A stretch of DNA of 64,000 bases from Sphingobacterium sp. UT-1RO-CII-1 (GTDB taxonomy: Bacteria > Bacteroidota > Bacteroidia > Sphingobacteriales > Sphingobacteriaceae): positions 434,001 through 498,000 of the forward strand of contig NZ_JAPPVJ010000003.1 in the NCBI RefSeq assembly GCF_026711005.1. Direction: 5' to 3'. The notes below the pieces were generated by a model that did not search any database, was not told where the DNA came from, and saw only the letters and a program-made list of their open reading frames with translations. The stretch's first letter is position 1, and every line of letters begins with the position of its first letter. Positions 1 to 10,227 of the stretch are shown here, piece by piece. A program made the translations under genes and the position numbers.

Positions 1-1008
1 ACCACCTCCTTTTACTAAATGCTTAATAGATTCTGGTAAATCGTTCATGTTACGAGCAATATCATCAGACTCATTGATTTTAGCAGCTCTTTCCAATAAA
101 CGGGAGTGCAAATAAAACACATCACCTGGATAAGCTTCACGTCCTGGTGGGCGACGTAGCAATAAAGAAACTTCACGATATGCTACAGCTTGCTTAGACA
201 AGTCATCGTATACGATCAATGCCGGACGGCCCGTATCACGGAAGAACTCACCAATTGCAGCACCTGCCATTGGAGCGTAAAACTGTAAAGGAGCAGGATC
301 TGCTGCAGAAGCAGAAACAATTGTTGTATAAGCCATTGCTCCTTTTTCTTCCAAAACACGTACAATGTTAGCTACAGTAGAGTTTTTCTGTCCTACAGCT
401 ACATAAATACAATATACCGGTTCACCTGCATCATAAAACTCTTTTTGGTTTAAAATAGTATCAATACATACAGCTGTTTTACCAGTTTGACGGTCACCAA
501 TAACTAACTCACGTTGTCCACGGCCAACAGGGATCATCGCATCAATAGCTTTAATACCTGTTTGAAGTGGTTCAGTAACCGGCTGACGATAAATTACGCC
601 CGGAGCTTTACGCTCGATAGGCATTTCGTACGTCTCGCCAACTATTGGTCCTTTACCATCTATAGGCTGTCCTAACGTGTTTACAACACGTCCTAACATA
701 CCTTCACCTACTTTAATAGATGCAATACGCTTTGTACGTTTTGCTGTATCTCCTTCTTTAATATCGTCTGAAGAACCTAAAAGTACAACACCCACGTTGT
801 CTTCTTCTAGGTTTAATACGATACCTTCTAATCCGTTATCAAATTCAACCAATTCACCGGACTGAACTTTGGTTAAGCCGTATATACGTGCAATACCGTC
901 ACCTACAGTAAGTACGGTACCTACTTCTTCTAGTTCGGCTTCTGATTTAAAGCCTGACAATTGCTCTCTAAGAATTGCCGAAACCTCATCTGGTCTTACC
1001 TCTATCAT
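1..1008 (-). CDS. atpA: F0F1 ATP synthase subunit alpha, N-terminal two thirds (runs off window)
   Basis: Alpha subunit of the catalytic F1 head. It binds nucleotide non-catalytically and alternates with beta. The frame opens with ATG at 1008 ([19 protein letters not shown]) and stays open to the window edge, giving 336 codons of a family that is usually about 520 residues. Visible motifs are the P-loop [10 protein letters not shown] near residue 170, DDLSKQA and the [10 protein letters not shown] segment. It is the last visible gene of the minus-strand ATP synthase run, 54 bp after atpH. The C-terminal domain lies outside the window. Identity is certain from the motifs and from the gene order. 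Confidence 0.97.
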   Translation of the reverse strand, partial: MIEVRPDEVSAILREQLSGFKSEAELEEVGTVLTVGDGIARIYGLTKVQSGELVEFDNGLEGIVLNLEEDNVGVVLLGSSDDIKEGDTAKRTKRIASIKVGEGMLGRVVNTLGQPIDGKGPIVGETYEMPIERKAPGVIYRQPVTEPLQTGIKAIDAMIPVGRGQRELVIGDRQTGKTAVCIDTILNQKEFYDAGEPVYCIYVAVGQKNSTVANIVRVLEEKGAMAYTTIVSASAADPAPLQFYAPMAGAAIGEFFRDTGRPALIVYDDLSKQAVAYREVSLLLRRPPGREAYPGDVFYLHSRLLERAAKINESDDIARNMNDLPESIKHLVKGGG

Positions 1009-1062
1009 GTTGTTATTATAAGGGGTTTTTGATTTTATTTCTTAACTCATATTAACCAAGTA

Positions 1063-1608
1063 TTAAATACCTTGGCTAACAAAATGTTTTTCTAATTTAT
1101 TCAATTTACCTGCAATACTTACATCTATCTGTCTGTCACCTACACGCACAATAAACCCACCTATCAACGTCGGATCGACAATATTTTTCAAGATAACCTG
1201 TGCATTAACCTCTTGTGTTATTTTATTTTGCAGTTCAGCTAAATTTGTTTCTGATAACACAGTAGCTGATGTAACAGTAGCTTTTACAATTCCCTTTTTC
1301 TCATTGTATTCACGAATAAACTCTTCCATAATATCAAGAAGTATATTCGATCTACCTTTTGAAACCAAAATATTGAAAAAAGCTACAATTAGCTGATTCG
1401 CTTTATCTTTAAAGATAGCAGCCAAAATATTCTGTTTCTTATCAACAGCAATAATAGGGTTTTTAAGCACAGCCAATAGCTCGGAGTTAGATTTCAATAT
1501 CGAGATCACTGCCTCAACATCTGACTTAACTGCATCCAAATTATTCTGTTCTTCTGCTAGCTCAATAAGTGATTTCGCATATCTAGATGCTACTGTAAAA
1601 ATTGACAT
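1063..1608 (-). CDS. atpH: F0F1 ATP synthase subunit delta (OSCP)
   Basis: Delta/OSCP subunit that links the top of the F1 head to the peripheral b-stalk. At 181 residues it has the usual family length. The start gives MSIFTVASRYAKSLIELAEE, with the N-terminal helical OSCP pattern (SRYAKSL). The C-terminal part ends VRVGDRQIDVSIAGKLNKLE, matching the family's conserved GG(F/I)..R..D..ID.S...KL motif. It lies between atpF and atpA, which is the standard order. Nothing unusual is seen. Confidence 0.96.
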   Translation of the reverse strand: MSIFTVASRYAKSLIELAEEQNNLDAVKSDVEAVISILKSNSELLAVLKNPIIAVDKKQNILAAIFKDKANQLIVAFFNILVSKGRSNILLDIMEEFIREYNEKKGIVKATVTSATVLSETNLAELQNKITQEVNAQVILKNIVDPTLIGGFIVRVGDRQIDVSIAGKLNKLEKHFVSQGI

Positions 1609-1636
1609 ATTACTAATTTAAAACTTGAATGACCAA

Positions 1637-2131
1637 TTAATTTAACCTCACGTCTTTTAGCAAGTCGCCTACATAAGCTTCTTGTTTAGATTGGTCTTCA
1701 AACTCTTTTGTTAAAACTTTACGCGCAATATCCAAAGATAGTGAAGATACTTGATTCTTAACCTCGGCTAAAGCTTTGTTCTTCTGATCTTCAATCTCTC
1801 TTTTTGCGTTTTCTATTAGCTTACCTCCCTCAACCTGAGCCTGCTCTTTTGCTTCGGCAACAATTTTATCTTTCAGCTCTTTTGCTTCTTTCAAAATAAT
1901 ATCACGTTCCTCACGAGCTTGCTTTAATAATTGCTCATTTTCGTTTGTTAAACGAGCCATTTCCAATTTTGCTTGTTCGGCAGCCGCTAAAGCATTCTCA
2001 ATATTACTTTCTCTCTCTTTGATTGCGGAAAGTACTGGCTTCCAAGCAAATTTAGCTAAAAGAAATAATAAAATTAAAAAGCTAATCGTATGCCAAAAGA
2101 CTAAACCAATTTCAGGAATTAATAAATCCAT
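1637..2131 (-). CDS. atpF: F0F1 ATP synthase subunit b
   Basis: Peripheral stalk subunit b. One transmembrane helix at about residues 8-28 is followed by a long charged coiled coil rich in Ala, Glu and Lys (ENALAAAEQAKLEMARL onward), as expected for the stator dimer. At 164 residues the length is normal. Only one b-type gene is present, so the stalk is probably a homodimer. It is separated from atpE by 116 bp that contain a strong hairpin, the largest gap in this part of the cluster. Confidence 0.95.
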   Translation of the reverse strand: MDLLIPEIGLVFWHTISFLILLFLLAKFAWKPVLSAIKERESNIENALAAAEQAKLEMARLTNENEQLLKQAREERDIILKEAKELKDKIVAEAKEQAQVEGGKLIENAKREIEDQKNKALAEVKNQVSSLSLDIARKVLTKEFEDQSKQEAYVGDLLKDVRLN

Positions 2132-2191
2132 ATGATGCTTATATAAGTTATATGTATATTACTATTTATATTTTTTCAACTTTAAAATTAA

Positions 2192-2230
2192 TTAAAGAAC
2201 CTGTTGGCAACCCCAAAACAGGTTCTTTAA
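2192..2230 (-). terminator. Intercistronic hairpin between atpE and atpF
   Basis: A perfect 14-bp stem (2192-2205 pairing with 2217-2230) with an 11-nt loop. It is followed on the minus strand by AT-rich sequence without a solid T run. Its position directly after atpE fits a partial terminator or an mRNA-stabilising stem that would raise AtpE yield over downstream genes. The function is inferred. Confidence 0.6.
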
Positions 2231-2247
2231 AAACAATGTGTATCTGA

Positions 2248-2472
<225 letters not shown>

Positions 2473-2484
2473 TTAAAAAAAATC

Positions 2485-3654
2485 TTAATGTTCACTACTC
2501 TCATCAATAGCCATTCCAATAAACAATGCCGATAAAATCGTAAAGATAAACGCTTGTATAAACGCAACTAACAATTCAATCAAAGCAATAAAGATCGTAA
2601 ACAATACTGAACCACCAGCAATCACACTCGCATTAAATAGGAAAGGCAAACATAATAAACAAAGCACTAAAATATGCCCTGCAGTAATGTTTGCAAAAAG
2701 ACGAATCATCAAAGCAAAAGGTTTCGTAAATACACCTATGATCTCTACAGGAATCATCAACGGTTTCAGCCACCATGGAACTGGTGGGTTAAATATATGT
2801 CCCCAATAGTTTTTATTACCATTAAACAAGATAATGATCATGGTAAAAACTGCAAAAACCATAGTTACTGCAATATTACCTGTAACGTTTGCCGAACCTG
2901 GAAAGAAAGGAATCAACCCTAAAACATTTAGAAACCAAATAAAGAAGAAAACGGTTAATAAATAAGGCATGAAACGTTCATATTTATGTCCTAAGTTAGG
3001 AATAGCAATTTCATCACGAACAAAAAGGATTAATGGTTCGAAGAATGACTGAACCCCTTTAGGTGCTTTTCCTGCATTTTTCTTATAACCTCTAGCCACT
3101 GCCGTAAAAACAACAAACAGTAAAGCTATTGTAAACAGAATAGTGAAAACATTTTTAGTAATCGAAAAATCTAAAGGACGAGCATTTGATAGCTTATGGT
3201 CTTCATTATAGTTAACATATGCACCCTGTGAGTTTGTGATATCATCAGCATAATAAATCTTACCATGATACTTAACAAACTTCTGTCCTTTCTTCTCTAC
3301 AATTTTAGTAGCATCATCATTACGTTCAAATTCGCTAGACGAAAAAGTGACAATACCATTGTCGGTATATAGAATCACTGGCAAGTACAAACCTACCCAT
3401 TTTACTTTACCCTCAGCATCACCACCCCAAATTGTAAACTCATGAGAATCGCCGATGTGATGAAAAATAAATTCAGTGATATTAAATCCTTTTTTCTCTT
3501 TAGTACCAATTTCCTCATTAGTGACCTCAATTGACTCATTTTTGCTATCGTGAGCATACAAATTTGAAGAAAGAAAAAAGAAAGAAGCTAGAAAAACGCA
3601 CAAAACTGACAAAGTCCTGATTCTTCCTGATGTTAAAAAGTGGCTTAATTCCAT
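2485..3654 (-). CDS. atpB: F0F1 ATP synthase subunit a
   Basis: Membrane stator subunit that forms the proton half-channels. At 389 residues it is much longer than the roughly 270 of proteobacterial AtpB. The extra part is a signal-peptide-like segment (about residues 12-34) and a hydrophilic region to about residue 160, a layout common in Bacteroidota. The essential arginine lies in MIRLFANITAGH near residue 320, and helices rich in Leu and Phe follow to the C-terminus (AIDESSEH). It is 27 bp upstream of atpE. Confidence 0.95.
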   Translation of the reverse strand: MELSHFLTSGRIRTLSVLCVFLASFFFLSSNLYAHDSKNESIEVTNEEIGTKEKKGFNITEFIFHHIGDSHEFTIWGGDAEGKVKWVGLYLPVILYTDNGIVTFSSSEFERNDDATKIVEKKGQKFVKYHGKIYYADDITNSQGAYVNYNEDHKLSNARPLDFSITKNVFTILFTIALLFVVFTAVARGYKKNAGKAPKGVQSFFEPLILFVRDEIAIPNLGHKYERFMPYLLTVFFFIWFLNVLGLIPFFPGSANVTGNIAVTMVFAVFTMIIILFNGNKNYWGHIFNPPVPWWLKPLMIPVEIIGVFTKPFALMIRLFANITAGHILVLCLLCLPFLFNASVIAGGSVLFTIFIALIELLVAFIQAFIFTILSALFIGMAIDESSEH

Positions 3655-3671
3655 TTATACTGTGTTTTTAC

Positions 3672-4070
3672 CTATTTTATTTTGCGTCGCAAAATACGTA
3701 ACAAAATGATAACTTCAAAACACGACATTAATAAATATATACAAAAAAAATTCAGACCTAAAATCACTCGATTTTCATCAGGAAAACGATACATAACAAA
3801 GATAAAAAAACTAAGAGAAACAATCATTTTAATCGTCATCCCACCTAAAATACCGACAACACCTAGCTCCGAATTATGCATCATACCTAAGTACGAAACT
3901 GTAAAAGCTAAAGCCGTTACAAGGAATAAAAAAACACACAACTCAACATAGTAATTGCTTAAAAAAATAAAGTCAGTATAATTTTGTAAAAGGAGGATTC
4001 CCCCAAACACTAATAAACTACTCCCAAGCAGCAAAGTACTAAACGAAAAAATATCTCTAAGCTTCTCCAA
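3672..4070 (-). CDS. Small membrane protein of the ATP synthase locus
   Basis: 132 residues with four predicted hydrophobic segments (about 10-28, 38-60, 72-95 and 104-124) and a basic C-terminus (LRRKIK). It sits between the AtpI/AtpZ-like gene and atpB, 17 bp from atpB, so it is very probably cotranscribed. The position fits a ring-assembly or ion-uptake helper of the AtpI type, but no diagnostic motif is seen. The function is inferred from context. Confidence 0.75.
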   Translation of the reverse strand: MEKLRDIFSFSTLLLGSSLLVFGGILLLQNYTDFIFLSNYYVELCVFLFLVTALAFTVSYLGMMHNSELGVVGILGGMTIKMIVSLSFFIFVMYRFPDENRVILGLNFFCIYLLMSCFEVIILLRILRRKIK

Positions 4071-4078
4071 TTAATATT

Positions 4079-4306
4079 TTATTTAGATTTCTTCTCTATT
4101 CTTTGAATTTGTTTCACAAGCTGATACAGGGATATTAATAAGGCAAATAAAGTAAGTCCAATGGTACCCCATTTATTATTTATCTTAAAACTATTATCTA
4201 ACCACGCCCCTCCCCAGTACCCTACAAAAACTATCACAACCATTTGAAAAGGTATACCTATCCAATTCACATTTATTCTTAGCTTTGTCCTTTTATCATC
4301 TTTCAT
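4079..4306 (-). CDS. AtpZ/AtpI-family ATP synthase accessory protein
   Basis: 75 residues with two transmembrane helices (about 15-33 and 43-62) joined by a loop with GGAWLDNSF, resembling the AtpZ/AtpI family found before atpB in many operons. A role in c-ring assembly or divalent cation uptake is known for relatives, not shown here. It ends 8 bp before the next gene. Only 13 bp separate it from the helicase upstream, which may be in the same transcript. Confidence 0.8.
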   Translation of the reverse strand: MKDDKRTKLRINVNWIGIPFQMVVIVFVGYWGGAWLDNSFKINNKWGTIGLTLFALLISLYQLVKQIQRIEKKSK

Positions 4307-4319
4307 TACACAAAAATAA

Positions 4320-6548
4320 TTAATTACCTTTGAATTTTAGCTCAACAACACGCTGACCAATTTTTATATCCGGATAATCAAAATCGTTACCTAATATCAT
4401 TTTGAGTTCGGAGGATGATTTCTCTGGGTTACTTTCAATCACTTCCACTATTTTCTTAAGTTTAGCTTCATCGATCAACTCTTCCGCATCAATATCTGTA
4501 CCCACAAAATTAATTAAATGCCCATATATTGTACCTGATACCATGTCTCTTTTCTTAGCTATCTCATCGATTGTCAAGCCATCCATAAACATATCTAAGG
4601 AAATTGTTTTGGTATCTTTCGTAATATCTTCATCATCCGATACCCGAACAGAACTATCTTTAGACTTCTCCAAGCGATTCACTTCATCCACTACTGTAGA
4701 TAGGTCTCCGCTCTGTGTTAATATATCTGCTATCGTTAAGCAATGATTTAGCTGTTCTTTTTTTCGTCTAAAGTCCAACAGTAACGAGCGGAGCTCATCC
4801 ACATATTTTTTTGTCCTCTTTTTTATTTTCCAATCTTCAATATGCTCCTGTGTTGCTAACAACACCTCCACATCAAACTTAGAAAGAAACCAAGCGACAG
4901 CGGATTTTGTACGGTCACAAATCTTATCATAATCCAGTGCCTGTTTATCACTTAGCATCGCATACAATTGTGTGATAAACTTATTAGCGACCTTCTCTTG
5001 CTCTTGTAGCACACCTAGCATCTTCTCCAAATACAGCAATGCTTCGGCCTTGCTATCAATATTACGCGAAGACAATGATTCTTTAATTTCAGAGGTTCCT
5101 TCCACTAGAGCATTCCAACGAAAACTTTGCAGCAAAATTTGTCCTAAATAGTTTCGTTGGCATATCTGTAATATTTCATCAACTTTCCCTTCCGAATTCA
5201 TCCGCTGCATAAAATCTACCACTTGCCCATCTGTCCGTATAGAATGCATAGGTATTTTAGATTTTAAAACTAAACCTTCCAAACTCGTCAATCTACTCAA
5301 TGCAACATAAACTTGACCTGCTGCAAAAGAAGTCCCAGCATCAATCACTGCTTTATCAAATGTTAACCCTTGACTCTTGTGTATTGTTATCGCCCAAGCT
5401 AAGCGCAATGGGAATTGCGAAAACGTCCCCATCACCTCTTCCTCTATCTTATCTTCCCCTTTATTATACTTATAGCGAATATTCTCCCAGGTCTCTCTTT
5501 TTACGATTACATCGTCAGAGCCATCTGCAAAACCTACCACCACTTGATGTTTATCTAAGTTCAGTTCCTTAACTGTCCCGATCTTTCCATTATAGTATTT
5601 TCTATCCTCACCACTATCATTTTTAATAAACATTACCTGTGCATTAACCTTTAGTGGCAAAACTTCATCCGCTGGAAAAGAAGAATTTTGGAACTCATCT
5701 TTTACAACAGCTTTCACATTATGCATTGTGCCCGCTAATTGCATCAATCTTTCTTGATTTATGCTTTCGGCCAACTTATTATGTGAAGTTAAAGTAATAT
5801 ACTGTTCATTATCTGCTGGCTTAAAATCTTCCTGATAGTGTGCATTTAACAACTCTAAGTCTGCTGCGGTACAGTTATTATTTCTGATATTATTCAGCAG
5901 CCTGATAAAATCACCATCGCTTTGTCTATATATTTTATTGAGTTCTAATAAAACAGATGGATTTTCTCTTAACACTTTGGCATCAAAGAAAAAAGGACTG
6001 GTATAATGCTCTCTTAAAACCTGCCACTCATGATCGCGCACAACAGGTGGCAACTGATACAAATCACCTATAAATAGCATCTGAACACCGCCAAAGGGTC
6101 TCATATCCCGTCTAACCGACTTCAAAATAACGTCAATAGCATCTAGTGTATCTGCCCTTACCATCGACACTTCATCAATAACCAGCAGCTCCAGCTCTTG
6201 TAATATTGCTCGCCGTTGTTTTGTCAGCTTAATAGTTGAGAACAATCGACTTTTATTATAAATATGGCTGTCTTGCTCATCCCATTTCAACTCATAGTTT
6301 TCAATAAACGTCCCGAAGGGCAGCCAAAAGAGAGCATGCAACGTTGTTCCACCAGCATTCATGGCTGCAACACCTGTCGGAGCCGTAATAGCCATTTTTT
6401 TATATGAATTTTCCCGTATATATTTTAAAAAAGTTGTCTTTCCTGTCCCCGCTTTCCCTGTTAAAAAAATCTGTTGATTAGTTTGATTAACAAAAGATAC
6501 AGCTTGCATAAACGCTCTATTATGTTCGTCAACTTTTGATACTGCCAT
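4320..6548 (-). CDS. PIF1-like AAA helicase with C-terminal helix-turn-helix region
   Basis: 742-residue ATP-dependent DNA helicase of superfamily 1. Walker A is GKAGTGKTT near residue 31. Walker B is LLVIDEVSMV near residue 117. The GDLYQLPPV and IYRQSD motifs follow, and ITIHKSQGLTFDKAVIDAG marks the UvrD/PIF1-like C-terminal helicase domain near residue 390. The last 120 residues contain a helix-turn-helix-like stretch (LTIDEIAKKRDMVSGTIYGH) of the kind appended to Bacteroidota PIF1 helicases. It lies just upstream of the ATP synthase genes on the same strand, which is probably a transcriptional accident rather than a functional link. Confidence 0.88.
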   Translation of the reverse strand: MAVSKVDEHNRAFMQAVSFVNQTNQQIFLTGKAGTGKTTFLKYIRENSYKKMAITAPTGVAAMNAGGTTLHALFWLPFGTFIENYELKWDEQDSHIYNKSRLFSTIKLTKQRRAILQELELLVIDEVSMVRADTLDAIDVILKSVRRDMRPFGGVQMLFIGDLYQLPPVVRDHEWQVLREHYTSPFFFDAKVLRENPSVLLELNKIYRQSDGDFIRLLNNIRNNNCTAADLELLNAHYQEDFKPADNEQYITLTSHNKLAESINQERLMQLAGTMHNVKAVVKDEFQNSSFPADEVLPLKVNAQVMFIKNDSGEDRKYYNGKIGTVKELNLDKHQVVVGFADGSDDVIVKRETWENIRYKYNKGEDKIEEEVMGTFSQFPLRLAWAITIHKSQGLTFDKAVIDAGTSFAAGQVYVALSRLTSLEGLVLKSKIPMHSIRTDGQVVDFMQRMNSEGKVDEILQICQRNYLGQILLQSFRWNALVEGTSEIKESLSSRNIDSKAEALLYLEKMLGVLQEQEKVANKFITQLYAMLSDKQALDYDKICDRTKSAVAWFLSKFDVEVLLATQEHIEDWKIKKRTKKYVDELRSLLLDFRRKKEQLNHCLTIADILTQSGDLSTVVDEVNRLEKSKDSSVRVSDDEDITKDTKTISLDMFMDGLTIDEIAKKRDMVSGTIYGHLINFVGTDIDAEELIDEAKLKKIVEVIESNPEKSSSELKMILGNDFDYPDIKIGQRVVELKFKGN

Positions 6549-6680
6549 TGAATTTTGCTCCTTTTTTTAGTATAGGCAAAGATATAAATATATAATCTTT
6601 GTGAATAACCTTATATCGAATCTCATTTTTTTTATCTTATTTTTGAATAAAAATAAACGACTTTTAAATCATAAACAGAA

Positions 6681-7187
6681 ATGGCAGAATATATTGACAA
6701 AGGAGAACTATTCAGTCAAATAGAACAAAGCTTGACTTCGCAGGGTTTTACGATTGAAAACATAGATCAAACACGACCGTGGGGAGGTTTTTTTGTAATA
6801 GATGAAACACAGGCGCAAAAATTTGCAGATCATTACTTTAATGGTTTAGATACTCAAAGTTTAAAAATATCAGAAAAGCTAAGTCCAAAAATACTAGTTG
6901 TAGCTCCACAAAAGAGGCTATCTTGGCAATACCATCACCGCCGTGCAGAAATATGGTGCGTAACACAAGGAGAAGTGGGTGTCATTACCAGTAACAACGA
7001 TGATGAGAACGAGCTTAAAAGATTAAAACAAGGAGATGTTATCCGTCTTGAAAAAGGCGAACGTCATCGTTTAATTGGCTTAGAATCATACGGTGTCGTT
7101 GCAGAAATATGGCAACATACCGATACCAACAACCCATCTGATGAAGATGATATCACTCGTATACAAGATGACTTTGGACGATCATAG
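6681..7187 (+). CDS. Cupin protein, mannose-6-phosphate isomerase type II-like
   Basis: 168 residues made almost entirely of one cupin fold. RPWGGFFVI near residue 33 precedes the metal-binding motif QYHHRRAEIWCVTQGEVGV (around residues 86-104). The second cupin motif is GDVIRLEKGERHRL. This matches the isolated C-terminal isomerase domain of type II phosphomannose isomerases. Substrate is not provable from sequence. It diverges from the helicase gene across a 132-bp gap that must hold both promoters. Confidence 0.82.
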   Translation: MAEYIDKGELFSQIEQSLTSQGFTIENIDQTRPWGGFFVIDETQAQKFADHYFNGLDTQSLKISEKLSPKILVVAPQKRLSWQYHHRRAEIWCVTQGEVGVITSNNDDENELKRLKQGDVIRLEKGERHRLIGLESYGVVAEIWQHTDTNNPSDEDDITRIQDDFGRS

Positions 7188-7281
7188 CCGTTAAACCGGG
7201 CTTACTCTGTCCATTATTATGTTAGTTATAACATATTATTAATTAACAAAAACATCCCTTAGCCAAAAGGAAAAACACCTC

Positions 7282-7315
7282 TTTGTTTATTAGGATATTT
7301 ATTTTTATATTTTTG
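7282..7315 (+). promoter_or_regulatory. Candidate Bacteroidota promoter of parE
   Basis: TTTG at 7282-7285 and TATTTTTG at 7308-7315 (TAnnTTTG type). The spacing of 22 bp is slightly long, so the assignment is tentative. The -7 box ends 35 bp before the parE start. Confidence 0.4.
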
Positions 7316-7350
7316 CTTGTACTTAGCAATATTAATTTTAGATAGAACGC

Positions 7351-9213
7351 ATGACAACATATAATGAAGATAGTATACGGTCGTTAGATTGGAAAGAGCA
7401 TATCCGCCTACGTCCAGGTATGTACATCGGTAAACTGGGAGACGGTTCTGCCTATGATGATGGCATCTATGTATTGTTAAAAGAAGTGGTGGACAACTCT
7501 ATAGACGAGTTTGTAATGGGGGCAGGAAAGACAATTGAAATCACTGTTCACGATAATAAAGTTTCTGTGCGCGATTATGGAAGAGGTATCCCTATTGGCT
7601 CTGTTGTCGATGTGGTTTCTAAAATAAATACGGGAGGGAAATACGACAGCAAGGCATTCCAAAAATCTGTCGGCTTAAATGGTGTAGGTACCAAAGCTGT
7701 AAACGCACTATCCAACCAATTCACAGTACAATCCTATAGACAAGGTGTGACAAGAATTGCGCAATTCAGCCGAGGAGAACTTGTAAGTGACGAGCAGAAA
7801 GACACTACCCAAAGAAATGGAACTTCAACAAGCTTCTATCCTGACGATAGTATTTTCAGAAATTACAAATTCCGTTCAGAATTTGTAGAAAATATGATCT
7901 GGAACTATGTGTTCTTAAACTCAGGACTAACTATTAGCTATAATGGGCAGAAATTTGTTTCGGAAAATGGACTAAAAGATCTATTAGAAAGAAACATTGA
8001 TAATGAAGCCATGCGCTACCCCATTATACACCTAAAGGGGGAAGACATAGAAATTGCATTAACCCACGGGCAACAATATGGTGAAGAATATTATTCTTTT
8101 GTTAACGGCCAGCACACCACACAGGGCGGTACGCATCAAGCGGCCTTCCGAGAAGCTTTAGTAAAAACAGTTAGAGAGTTTTACAAGAAAGAATATGATG
8201 CTGCAGATATCCGTTCGTCGATAATAGGTGCTATTGCCATTAAAGTACAAGAACCTGTTTTCGAGTCGCAGACAAAAACCAAATTAGGATCGCAAAGCAT
8301 CGGCCCCGACGGACCGACCGTTCGAACGTTCATCAATGACTTTCTAAAAAAGGCATTAGATGATTATTTACATAAAAACCCAGACACTGCAGATGCCCTA
8401 TTAAAACGCATCCTACAGTCAGAAAGAGAACGTAAAGATATAGCTGGCATCAAAAAACTAGCTAATGAGCGTGCAAAAAAAGCATCCTTACATAACAGAA
8501 AGCTACGTGATTGCAAAATACACTTTACGGACAAACATGAACGCAATCAGGAAACCACTCTATTTATAACGGAAGGGGATTCTGCGAGTGGTTCGATTAC
8601 AAAATCCAGAGATGTCCAAACACAAGCCGTTTTTAGTTTAAAAGGAAAGCCACTAAACTCGTTTGGGATGTCTAAAAAGATAGTGTATGAAAACGAAGAG
8701 TTCAATTTATTACAGCATGCATTAAATATTGAAGACGGACTAGATGGCCTACGATATAATAACATTGTAATTGCCACAGATGCCGATGTGGATGGTATGC
8801 ATATTCGTTTATTACTTTTAACTTTCTTTTTACAATTCTTCCCCGATCTAGTAAAAGCCGGACACGTTTCTATTTTACAAACCCCATTATTTCGGGTGCG
8901 AAATAAAAAAGAAACAATCTACTGCTACTCAGATGAAGAACGGCAACGTGCAATAGCAAAATTAGGAGGTAAGCCAGAAATCACTCGCTTTAAAGGTCTG
9001 GGTGAAATTTCACCTTCTGAGTTTGGCCTATTTATCGGTAAAGATATTCGTCTAGACCCTGTAATCTTATCAAAGGAAAACAAGATTCCACAGTTAATGG
9101 AGTATTACATGGGGAAAAATACGCCAGAAAGACAAAAGCATATTGTTGAAAACCTGCGTATAGAAGTTGACTTAGAGGAAGAATTAGCGCAAGCAATTCC
9201 TGCTGCCATATAA
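7351..9213 (+). CDS. parE: DNA topoisomerase IV subunit B
   Basis: ATPase subunit of a type IIA topoisomerase that decatenates chromosomes. At 620 residues it has the ParE/GyrB layout. The GHKL ATPase has [10 protein letters not shown] near residue 45, GRGIPIG near 77 and [13 protein letters not shown] near 108. The transducer domain is followed by a Toprim domain with TEGDSASGS near 409 and DADVDGMHI near 476. RFKGLGE precedes the tail. The short insert-free form and the [10 protein letters not shown] segment favour the Bacteroidota ParE line over GyrB. No parC follows, as purU is next after a strong terminator. Confidence 0.92.
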   Translation: MTTYNEDSIRSLDWKEHIRLRPGMYIGKLGDGSAYDDGIYVLLKEVVDNSIDEFVMGAGKTIEITVHDNKVSVRDYGRGIPIGSVVDVVSKINTGGKYDSKAFQKSVGLNGVGTKAVNALSNQFTVQSYRQGVTRIAQFSRGELVSDEQKDTTQRNGTSTSFYPDDSIFRNYKFRSEFVENMIWNYVFLNSGLTISYNGQKFVSENGLKDLLERNIDNEAMRYPIIHLKGEDIEIALTHGQQYGEEYYSFVNGQHTTQGGTHQAAFREALVKTVREFYKKEYDAADIRSSIIGAIAIKVQEPVFESQTKTKLGSQSIGPDGPTVRTFINDFLKKALDDYLHKNPDTADALLKRILQSERERKDIAGIKKLANERAKKASLHNRKLRDCKIHFTDKHERNQETTLFITEGDSASGSITKSRDVQTQAVFSLKGKPLNSFGMSKKIVYENEEFNLLQHALNIEDGLDGLRYNNIVIATDADVDGMHIRLLLLTFFLQFFPDLVKAGHVSILQTPLFRVRNKKETIYCYSDEERQRAIAKLGGKPEITRFKGLGEISPSEFGLFIGKDIRLDPVILSKENKIPQLMEYYMGKNTPERQKHIVENLRIEVDLEEELAQAIPAAI

Positions 9214-9222
9214 AACATTTAC

Positions 9223-9262
9223 ACTTTGCTCAAGGCTTAAAATAAGCCTTGAGCAAAGTTTT
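9223..9262 (+). terminator. Rho-independent terminator after parE
   Basis: Perfect 17-bp stem (9223-9239 with 9243-9259) with a 3-nt loop, followed by TTTT. It ends 13 bp before purU, so purU must be transcribed from within or past this hairpin. Confidence 0.9.
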
Positions 9263-9275
9263 CTGATTAAAAACC

Positions 9276-10118
9276 ATGACCAACCAAACCTTAATTTTAA
9301 TTCAATGCCGTGATGCCATTGGGCTCGTTGCACATGTATCCAGTATCATAACAAAACATCAGCTCAATATTACTACTATGCGCGAGTATGTAGATGATGT
9401 TAATCAGCAGTTTTTTCTGCGTGTGGTATGCAATGGTATATCGCCCAATATAAGTGATCTGGAAAAAGATCTCCAAGAGCATCTACCTGCAAATGCTACT
9501 GTACGCATCAATCCGCCGCATCAAAAAAAATTAGTCATCCTAGTGACCAAAGAGTACCATTGTTTAGCCGACATACTCGTACGACACTTTTTCAAATCAC
9601 TAAATGCTAGTGTACTTGCCATAATAGGCAACTATGATCGACTTCAAGGTTTTTCAGAAAAATTTGACATACCTTTTCACCTTGTTTCACATGAAAACAA
9701 AACAAAAGAGCAATTTGAGGCCGAGCTAATCCAAGCTATCTCACCCTATGACACGGATTATATCATCCTTGCAAAATTCATGCGAATACTTTCCCCCTCT
9801 TTTGTGGCTACGTTTGAAAATAAATTAATCAATATACACCACTCTTTCCTTCCTGCATTTATCGGCGCAAGCCCTTATCGCCAAGCACATACGCGTGGTG
9901 TAAAAATAATAGGCGCAACAGCTCACTTCGTGACAAATGACCTCGATGAAGGCCCTATTATTGTCCAACAAACAAAACGAATTAACCACAGCTACGATGT
10001 AGCCCGACTGATTACGGCTGGGCAAGAAATTGAAAAGGCAGTACTAAGTGAAGCCATACAACTACTCACCGAGGATAAAGTAATGTTACACGGCAATAAA
10101 ACGGTTGTATTTGAGTAA
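9276..10118 (+). CDS. purU: Formyltetrahydrofolate deformylase
   Basis: Hydrolyses 10-formyl-tetrahydrofolate to formate and tetrahydrofolate, feeding formate to purine synthesis and balancing one-carbon pools. At 280 residues the length is normal. An N-terminal ACT domain (about 1-85, IQCRDAIGLVAHVSS) precedes a formyltransferase-type domain with INIHHSFLPAFIGASPY near residue 187 and the catalytic Asp in VTNDLDEGPII near 226. No partner genes adjoin it. Confidence 0.93.
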   Translation: MTNQTLILIQCRDAIGLVAHVSSIITKHQLNITTMREYVDDVNQQFFLRVVCNGISPNISDLEKDLQEHLPANATVRINPPHQKKLVILVTKEYHCLADILVRHFFKSLNASVLAIIGNYDRLQGFSEKFDIPFHLVSHENKTKEQFEAELIQAISPYDTDYIILAKFMRILSPSFVATFENKLINIHHSFLPAFIGASPYRQAHTRGVKIIGATAHFVTNDLDEGPIIVQQTKRINHSYDVARLITAGQEIEKAVLSEAIQLLTEDKVMLHGNKTVVFE

Positions 10119-10227
10119 TCTTCCCTTATCTTTTTTATTCAAATGATATAAATCATCTTTTTTAGCCAGTACAATTACTTTATAAAGGTCTAATTATCTT
10201 TTCCTTTGTAGAAGATACATTAACCAC

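Noticed and set aside
4402..5572. Plus-strand frames opposite the helicase gene
   Set aside because: Low-complexity shadows of a long, motif-supported gene on the other strand.
7351..9213. Calling the topoisomerase subunit GyrB
   Set aside because: Length, lack of the GyrB insert and sequence pattern fit the Bacteroidota ParE line better, though final proof needs a tree with both paralogues.
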